A DNA stretch of 64,000 bases from Heliocidaris tuberculata (Eukaryota > Echinodermata > Echinoidea > Camarodonta > Echinometridae). Positions 25,610-35,900 of this stretch are shown piece after piece. Made by a program: the position numbers and the translations under genes. Where the stretch lies: contig CM046849.1 of the NCBI GenBank assembly GCA_025618425.1, forward strand, positions 28,670,321 through 28,734,320, written 5' to 3'. The notes under the pieces were generated by a model, which was not told the origin of the DNA, made no database searches, and saw only the letters and a program-made list of their open reading frames with translations. Each line of letters begins with the position of its first letter. Position 1 is the first letter of the stretch.

Positions 25610-28600
25610 GCGGGTCCGCTCGCTATCCATAGGAACCGCTATTCATAGAAAACCGCTATTCATTTAACACGTGCTATGAATAGCGGTCCTTATGAGTAGT
25701 TATGAATAGTAGTCCTTATGAATGGATGTCCTTATGAATAGCGAGGAAATTTGTCTATGGTTTGCTCGCTATTCGTACAAAACCGCTATTCATTTAGTCA
25801 CGCGTTTTGGATAGCGGTCCTTATGAATAGCGGTCCTTATGACTAGCGAGGTTACCCCCCATTATGCCTTGTCAGATGGTCAATGGGTGTGTTTACATAA
25901 TCCTGACAATATTTTTGGGCTACTTTTGAGAAAACAATATTGCTTTCACAATTTGATAGCTTATTAATCAAAAGACCAATTGATACCAAATTGCACCTCA
26001 AGAAGATTATTAAACTCAAAATTTTGTTATGAAAATTTAAAGTGAATTGAAAAAAGCATTTTTGAATTATCATAGTCAGAAAGTAAGAAAATGTTTTTTT
26101 CTTTACATACAGAGCATTTTGGGGTGCAAAGCGTTGTTAAAGGGCATTTTGGGGTTTTCTTCAGGGGGTCTGACACCCCTTTCACAATGGAAAAATTTTG
26201 TCAGCTTTTATATTTTTGGAATGCACATCCATAGCTCTACCTTCTGACAAAATTTGGTCCCTGGGCTTCAAGGGGAAAAATTTACCTCAATTTTTAGGGG
26301 CCGTCTGACACCCCATCCCGACGGAAATTTTTGTCAGTATTTTGTGTTTTGTAATGTCCAGTCATACTCCTACTGACAAAGTTTGGTGCATGGGAGAGAT
26401 GGAGTGAAATCGACCTGACTTTGGGGTCTCTTTTGGGAGTTCTGGGGGCTAAACCCGGTGGCTACGTTCAGGCTGACAACCTTTTTGTTAATGACGTACA
26501 TGTTCTAAGTAACTTTACGGGGTCAAATCTTATGGGTTAAATGGGGTGACTATTTCGGGACAGGCTCCTGGCCTATTACCAGCATAATCGATCAGGTTTT
26601 CGTCTGCGTGTGCCGCGCTCCGCTAGAGCGCGGCATATTCATTTGTATAATATAATGTCTCGCAGACCTCATATGATGTAATATATAACATGATAATAAT
26701 TATAACTGGACATTAATTTGTTCTTATTAGATTTGTTATTAGTTAAACTACCTCCATTTACATGTGAATGCATGTACTTTCTTATTTCCATCTCCTTCCT
26801 TTTCCTTTTCCTCCCTTTCTCTTCTGTTATACCAATCTCCTCCAGACACCTTAATTTTCTATTACGTTATAGTAAAAAGTGTATATATGATATGCGCTGT
26901 GATTGTTAGATTCGCATCACGTGACGTGCAAAATTTTTGTTATAGTGCGCGATCGTGCACTATAACATTTAACACGGGGAATCCCGTGTTAAATGAAAAG
27001 GGGATGAGTCATTTGTTTACGATTGTTATCATTCAATTTCAAGTTTTTTGGAGTTCAGAGTGTTACACATCATTGGAGAGCTAACATTTGGAGTTCATTT
27101 TGTGTAGTTAGCAACTTTTGTAGAGTTAGCAAATCAGCAGTAGATCTAGATTATAAATTTATAGACCTAGGGCCCGGGCCTAATAATACACAATAACTGT
27201 TATAGATCTAGGGGTCTATTTACTTTAAAGATTAGTGCCTATTCTATTTATGCACCATTACTGGACTATATGAACTCGTGCAGGTCTATTTCACCTCGGC
27301 CTGCGGCCTCGGTGAAACAAAACTGCACTCGGGATAATTTAGTATTTGTCGTGCACATAATCCAGTATAGTGCATGATAGACCATGCACTATTTATATAA
27401 TATATACTTGATTTTGCAAACAGTGTAAGCTTCTGTGACCAAATTTGTACTCTGTAACTCATTTATTTGTATTCTGTACCAGTGAAAAAACAAATTTTCC
27501 GAATGGACAATAAATAACCAATTCAATTCAATTCGTCCAGAAAAGATATTCTGATTATTATTAGTCATTTAGGTCCTCTATGAGTTAATATTTAGATATT
27601 CCATGGCATGATTCCTGACGACGTCATGTATGAAGGACTTTTTTTCATTTCAAACAAAAAAAGTACAATCGCTTTGTACAGAACCTTTAAAAAATCTTAG
27701 TGTCCTCTTTTTTTCGGATCGGTGATAACCCCAATTTTGTATGAGTAAATCCTTACGGACCTTCACGGAGGGGTGGGTTTAATCCTTCAAGTTAAGTAGG
27801 TGTCTTTAGAAAACTCTTTTGTAAAATCGCTTCCTGTGGGTAGATTTCTTGCGCCGTCAAATCAAGTCAAACAACAAATAATAATTGCTATTTTTTCTCT
27901 CATCATTCGAAGATACGGACAGAGCGAATGACGAAGGAATACATTTACGACAGGAGAGAAGAATAGAGAAGAGAAAAAAAAATAGAAAATAATATAGATT
28001 GATAATTCCGACACGCTCAGGGATCCCCTGCTGAGTAGCATTATTGTTGTGATTCACAATGAACCATAATGAACATTAAAGAGTCATTTTAATGGAATCG
28101 GGTCAGATTGGGCGTCCATTGACATCTTCCCGGTAAATAATTTATTGCTATGTAATTCGACTATCAATTATTTCTCCCCAACCGTTATGAACCAGGCTGT
28201 TTCAAGCCATAAAAAAAGATAAATAAATAAGGAATATGATGTCAAAGTGCTTCTTATGATAGTAATGCATATAATACAAAACACAGTTTCACATGTTACG
28301 TTATAGGTATTGCATGGTAGGGTGTACAACAACATAATGTATCCAACAACAAAAAAAATCTACAAAAATGACAAAACAGTGAATTATTTTCGTAAATGAT
28401 AACACAAAAATTGAGAAAGCGATTGAAAAAAAAAATAACAAGAAAACACTACATACTTCAGACAAACCTGCTAGTACTTATCGAGTGACAAAATAAACAT
28501 TTATTTTATGAATGTATAATTAGACAAATCTTAAGCCCGAGGTAAACAAAAAATCAAACATTTATGAAGTATATTTACAAAATAATACTCCCGGCATGAT

Positions 28601-29900
28601 CAAGCTATTGCGTGTCATTGTTAATGGAGTATGAAAAATAAGGCTATAAAACTATGTAGATATTCCAAAAGAAAATAAGGGGAAAGTAATTGGAAAAAAA
28701 GAAAATTATGGGTCCCACAATAACGCTTGTGTTGGGCACGCCCAAAATATGTATGGAAATGAGTTTTTATGTCTGTCTTTCAGGTACTTTGCTGCTTGTT
28801 AAAATAAATAAGAAAACGGGACCTGTTAAAGGGTGAAAATAATTCACAACACCTAGCGATATGACAAAAAATCATCTCCCCCCCCCCCCTTTCTTTTAGG
28901 CTTATTATTGCAGATCGTGTGAAACATGAGTGGTCTTTTAATGCCTACTGAAGAGTCGTTATTTTATTTTTTTTCAGAAAAATCGAATAGACTTACATCC
29001 TACTATTTCCTGATTATTATACGCATGTCATTCTCTTCATTGTCGCAAATTCCTAACATTTTGAAGATATCTATCCCTAGCTCATCAAGAAATTGATTTC
29101 CATCCAAAATACTGTGAATACTAGCAGACATGGCAGACAGTATATCTTATACTAAGTGACCCGTTTGGTGGAACTAAGCCTTGTATTGTATCAATTTCCT
29201 TCGTGTATTAAATCAATTTTAGAACAAATAGAAGACTGACAGTCACAATTCAACAGGCCTTGCCACTTTAATTGCCCTATCGATCTGTTTTGGTGTAATA
29301 TGTAAGGGGGAGGATTAATGGATCTTGTTCAGTATTAGAAAACGATCGTTTAAATTGCACGACAAACAGACTACAAGCATGATCAGCGTTGTGTTTTTCT
29401 CCTACCGGCCGTGACGAGCATGTTGTACACTGTCCATGCATATTACGTTGTGATATACACTAAAAAAAACTAAAGTGTTAAATAACCAATTTAAATGACA
29501 GAGGAGTGAAAACCTAATTTTCAAAATGGCAGATCAACCTTTAAATAATGCTAGATACAACCTTTGTAGTGTTGGATCCAGCAGCTTAAAAGTTTCAATG
29601 TGCCATATCTACCATATCATAGAAAGAATGAGAAAGCTCAACTTTCTTTTAAATGTAAGATTATGAGATTTGAAAAATTCCAACAAGTTGAAAGTTCAAC
29701 TAAAGTTTTATACGCTGCCCGTGGTTTCATGATGGTTTCACAGTTGTATGATTCTTTGTAACCAACAATCTCTGGATGTCTTCAAAAAGCTTCTCAAAAC
29801 TCACTTATTTCGTTAATAACATTGTAAAGCGCATTTGAACATATATATGGAAAATGCGCTATATGAATACATTATCATTATTATTATTATTATAATTATA

Positions 29901-29966
<66 letters not shown>

Positions 29967-32900
29967 GTTGTTGTTGTTGTTGTTGTTGTTGTTATTATTA
30001 TTCCAATTGTGTATTAAATCTTTGTCATGATGTTGCTCTGCCAAAATATTAGGCTGTAGATTTATATTTTACAAAAAAGGTCAAGTCATAAATGAGAAAA
30101 GGTGACATTATTATCAAAATCTTTGCTCGAGGTGTTCTGTATTAAATGACAAACTATTATCTATTAATGCTTATGCTTTTACATACACATCTAGATTGCA
30201 AAGATTTGAAGTTGAATGCCCTTGAAAGTATTGTGCTTTCAAAAACATATTTACTCTTATCAATTTCAACAGTTTTCATTTGTTGATTTTGTTTGTCTTA
30301 CCCATTTTATGTGTCAGATCTCACTTCGATTCTCTCTCAACCCCCCCCCCTCTCTCTCTCTCTCTCTTTCCTACTATTTTTTCCCCCAGGATCATCTCAT
30401 TTCCTACCATTTTTTTGTCTTTGTCTTATTTTCAAGTAATAACATGATCTCATTTGGGAAGGTAATTTCCTTTTATACTTAATCTTTCCCCAGGGTTAAC
30501 TTAGAAAATGCGTCATTACATATTACCATGGAAACCGAGATAAGATAAAGAGCCCTCTTGAAATGTCGATGGTTTGAGAGATAAATGGGGACTGGGGGAT
30601 TTGCCTAGGTAATGATGATGAAGATTACGATGACAATGACGATGGCGACGATGATAATGATGATAATGACGATGATGACGGTGATGATGACGATGCTGAT
30701 GATGGCCAATGTGAGAATGAAGATAGTGATGACAGGGGATGAAGAGGGAAAGCGATGACCGTAAAGGGAAAATGAACTTTTTTTATTGGAGGGTCTTCGA
30801 TTCTGAAAATGAATGACTCGTGACTCCTTATGTCTATGGCAAACGAGTCGTCATTCTAATAGACCTGTTCACAAAGTCATTCAAATGTATTGATGTTTCT
30901 TTCCTGGGGACCTAGTAACGAGGTATTCCATTAACCTGTTATTAATGAATGAACTACAATACTTGGAATCCAGTTTGCATGCATTAATTGTTGCTATGTC
31001 TGACAAGCCCCTGACAAACTTTTAGGTTGTCAAGAACAACCTTTGTTTTAAAAGTATGCATAAAATTTGAATATATTTGTTAACAGGTCTATTGCAATAG
31101 CTACGCTAATTATAAAACATATGTCGGCAATAGACCGCTTCGGTAATGTATTCAAATTTTAGATATACCTTTCAAACAAAGGTTGTTCTTGACAACCTGA
31201 TAGCTTGTCCGAGGCTTGCCGGACAAAGCAACAAGTAATGTATGCAAACTGGATTCCAAGCATTGAGTCTCATTTATAAAAAAGCAGGTTAATGGAATAG
31301 CTCGTTACTAGGTGCTCAGAGAAGAAATGTGCATAAATTTGTAACATTACAGAACCGGTCCATTCGTTTATGATCGAATAATTCAATTTTAATGCAATGC
31401 ACTGTCCGTTTTGCATTGACCTTTTTTTAGGGGTAATGTGGGCTACGTTTTCGCTGTCATGGTACCTCTCGTGCGCCACATAATGTGACGCCACTAATGA
31501 CTGCCATTTTTTTTTTTTTTTTTTGCTTGCTTGCTCGCTTCGCTTACTCGCTATTTTAACAATCATATCTCTAATTATACGCTACCAAGTACACGATGAG
31601 AAAGAAAAAAATAATGATTACGCTTCGAGAAATACATCGTGACTGATTTCCCTCTTTTTTTTTTTTCTTTTTTTTTTTTACATGTTTTAGCCTCGATTTC
31701 AAAAGAATTGCAGATACTGGCCTCCACTCCAAAACTAACAACAGTTGTTTGGTTTCATATGAACTTGCACCTCAGGTATTATTTTGACAACTTCCTTTTT
31801 TCCCATCATGTTTAGATGGTTGATTTGATATGATCAAAACAGGCCAGTAGTATCAACAGCACCAGCACGCAACGTAGATAATACCTCAAATTCTCTGAAT
31901 TCAAAACGCTGCGTGGTAGTTGCTTGTGTAAGCTGGTTGCTTTCAAGGCCATACACTGGCAGTAAAAGAAATAAAGAACTGATGGTTATTTTGATCAAGT
32001 CACACACGTCACACACGAAACACACATTCATTAAAAAAAAGGAAAAGTCACTTTTTTCATGTCTTATGTTGTTGTTGTTTTCCCCCTTTTAATTTTTTTT
32101 TTAATTCTTTTTAAAAAATTTTCATCCCCTATGTTTCCCTTTTTTCATACTGTTGTTGGTTTTTACTGTTGGTTTTTATTGTTGTTTGTTTTTTTTGTTT
32201 TCGTTTTGTTGTTTTGTTTATTGCTATTGTTTTTCTTGGGGGCCTCAGCTGAATAAGAAAAAAAAACATCAGCGGAACTATTTTTTTTTTCAATTGTAGG
32301 GGCGCCAGTAGTTACTTGCACTGCTTTTCACTGTTCATTTTGCATTCACTAATTTGTACGACGTTAAAGACTGCGTCAGACACTGACGTGGCCTTACGTC
32401 AGCAAGCGACGCTTAAGAGCTGGTCACATTTGTCCGATAACGAAAACGATAACGAGATTTTCGCTGAAAGGTACACCCTTCTATATGGTGAGTACGAGGC
32501 AGTATGCTCTATAGGGTGTACCGTTAATGAAAAATCTCGTTATCGTTATCGTCATCGGACAAATGCCACCAGCCTTGAAGAGTGCAACGGGCTTTAAGGG
32601 CTAACCACACTGGCTACCTGATACCTAAGTCACACCACCAAACCGAATCAAAACCGACTCCAAACTGACCACTTCTTGGCCATTCTAAGTTTGGAATTTT
32701 CGTTCGGTCTGTTGACGATCAGGGCCCCTTTTCATGAAACTTTCTTTCACTGACAATTTACAATAACTGTTATACGCTACTGAAATCCTTGCATCTGATT
32801 GGTTGAGAGCAAATTTGTCGGTAAAAAAATCACTGACAAGACACTTGATGAAACGCCCCCCCCCCCCCCCCCCCCCCGATGTCGGTCTTGTCAGTGTGAA

Positions 32901-35900
32901 TGAGGTATTTACAGAGGCTTGATGTCAAGGATATAGTACATTACTTTTAGATACATGCTGAACGAATGTGTGCAGAGCCTCACAAAAAATTGTAGACAAT
33001 TAGAACAAATGTGCGTGCCAGTGCTATTCTGCTTTCTCAGTGGCGGAAAAATCCTTTGAAGACTTGCTTGGTGAAACAAGAAGAAAATAGTATGATCAAC
33101 CGATTCTGCGCAGGCATTAAACTTTGAACAAGTACTTCACCTTGCACAAATCCACCTAGTTCTTCAAAACAAATAAAGCTCTTTAAAGATCATGTCGGGA
33201 AAGAATCCATATTGTGTTAGATTCGTCTTCTGAGAATATGAAAAATATGTTTTCCCACGACTAAACGTATGTTTCCATCAAAAGGAAAAATTCCCATCGC
33301 CTATACAACTATAAAAGAAAATAAATAAATACGCCGTTATGGTGTATGATGTTGATACTGAAGGCAAACTGAAGGCACAATTTTAATTAAACATTGCAGT
33401 AGCGTGAGAATGTAAATATCTTTTAAGTTTACCTCTTTATAAAAAGAATAAAAGAAATGTGACGCAATAAAACATAATAATAATTACGAAATAAGCTTTG
33501 GTGGTGTGCCAAAACTTGACATTATTTTTATTTCTTCTTTTTTTTTGGGGGGGGGGTCAGGTAATTTCACAAAAAAGAACACAATCCTATACCCAATATC
33601 CCGAGGCAAAATAAGGAATACAATGTATTTTGTATGATTTTACACATAAGTTTTCAGAAGAAGAGATAAATCTAGTGTTTATACCATTAATGTGAAGTTT
33701 AAAAATTTGGAGATTTATCATTCCTCCACTGTGGGTATGATTGGCAGTCATCGTAGTGTTTTGTTATCAAATGATAGTCTACGAAATGACAAAACTAGGA
33801 CATTTTAATTTCATTATCTATATAAAACGCATGCAGTAGATGCATGCAACGATGCGACGAGTACTCTCCTTGACCCTTGCACGTACTAACAAACAAATGT
33901 TCAAATTTGAACCCACTGGCTGCAATATCAGTAACATCTTTAAATTTTAATTGGTTCACATTAGACGTTGTACCCTAGTCTAAGAATGTCAAACAAGAAT
34001 GCATCATTAACCTTATAGGGGATTGAAATCATGTTAAAACTGAAAAGAGAAAGTTGAGTTCTGTTCAGGCTATTACATTGTGAAAGAAACTGTCTAGAAT
34101 GAACTGGGAAAGAGTTGATTATGTTTACATAAGGACTGGTGCATTCTGCTAGGTTTTGAAACCATCAAAATGATAAGAAATCCACCAAATCTTGCTTTAA
34201 AAAAACATGCACTGTACACGGAAACTGGTATATGGGACTGCACACGAATGTGGCATGAATGTTTGGTCCAAACACTTCAGTTTTAGTTCTCGTCATATTT
34301 ATCTAATATATGGGCATTTGAAAAGCAGTCCTTTTTTAGGGAACATTTCTACTATGATGTTCCACGCTGACATGAAAAAAGAATCAGAAATTTCCTTTCA
34401 CCATTACCTGAATATCTTTTCTTTAAAGAGATAGTATGTCCAAAGAGTTATCACACCTTGGTATGTCCCTCTTCAGTTTGAAACGTACACAGATTCTATG
34501 TACGGTGCAAATAACTTATAAGTGCTGCTGTTATAGTAGGGCTTCAAATGTCAACCTTTATTTCTTACAGCGCTTAGGAATATATTTTCATAATACTATC
34601 AAACTTATCAGTGATATGCTGCATTTCATGTATAACCTTGTGTGTTTATTTATTTATTTATTTATTCATTAGTTTTTATTTCCGTAGGAGAGTTCCATTC
34701 ATGCCAACTAAATAAATGTTGATGGATTGCTTTCCAATGAAGCCCTACATCGTTTAAACATACAGATACATAAAACTAGATACATTTGATACATATAACA
34801 AAAACAAATGTAATTCAGAACAACACAGTCATTAAAAGAAAGATAACATGTTCACAATCTTTAGTGTATACATTTTGACTCAGTCAATCTCCCCCCCCCC
34901 CCCCCCCCTCCGCCCCCCGCGGGCCTCCATGAATATTTAGAAATCGTGTGAGTTCATTTCATATTCTGGCGACGAAAGCAACATTTCATTCCTCTTCAAT
35001 TTGTCGTCCCTTTGGATAGGCCATACTCGTTTAAAAAGCCAATGTGCCTACGCTTCTAGTTTACATAAAATGTAAGCTGTTGTGATATATTGTTGAAACC
35101 TGTTATGCAGAAGAATCGTGATATTTCTAATCATGACGTCGAGCTATCCAAAGATAATTTGTGTCTCAACATTGATTTTCGGTGTCAATGTGGAAGGAAA
35201 AGAAGCAAATTACTTATTTATATCACAATTACATACTACAACTATACCTGAATCATTTTATTTTTTTGTTGTCATGTTTATTATCATGATTTCGTCTGAT
35301 CCCTTTCATAAAATTCGCATTGAACCCTATTTAACTGAATTTTATTTTTCGATAATTTCATTAAGATATCTACAACTCACACTATTAGGTAAATAGACAC
35401 GTTTTTAAACTTTGGACATTGATCTCCTTTTGACAAGCCGTCATTTGCAGTCAAAACGAGTGACCTTGTTACCGGATGCAAATTCTATGTTATAAATCAT
35501 TTTGATGTAATTATTTTCCTAGCGCAAACTTCAAAAGATAATACTTTGTTAAGATTGGAATGGCATGTAAAAATACATTTCAAATTAAAAATGTAGAATT
35601 TTGAAAGGTATTACTATTAAGGAATAAAAGAGAAACATCTGTTAATTGATATTACCGATGGTATTGAAATGTATGGATACAGTGGGGGGGGGGGGGGTAC
35701 CGGAAGGCTGATTTTCCAAACGTCGATAAAAAAAAATGACAGCAACAAAATAAAATTAATTTTTTTTTAATAAAAACAACAACAATAAAACCATTAGATT
35801 CTTTTTTTTAAACATAAAACACTTCCAAAAGAGGGAGAACCATTTTCATAAGCCTTAGGGCTAGATTGTTCACGTAGAAGTGAAACCAACATTTTCAAAC

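Larger units (their letters stand above)
24719..26556. repeat. Very large inverted repeat, arms about 0.7 kb
   Basis: The left arm 24719-25443 (starting GAAATAGTCACCCCATTT) is complementary to the right arm 25861-26556 (ending AAATGGGGTGACTATTTC). Matching landmarks include CCCCGTAAAGTTACTTA with TAAGTAACTTTACGGGG, GGATGGGGTGTCAGA with its complement, and CACCCATTGTCCATC with GATGGTCAATGGGTG. The 417-bp spacer has an ATT repeat and the ATGAATAGCG cluster. Divergence between arms is modest. No transposase was seen; probably a foldback transposon or inverted duplication. Confidence 0.88.

Noticed and set aside
25614..25855. CRISPR-like array
   Set aside because: Motifs are irregularly spaced, occur in both orientations and lie in eukaryotic DNA; no spacer-repeat regularity and no cas genes.
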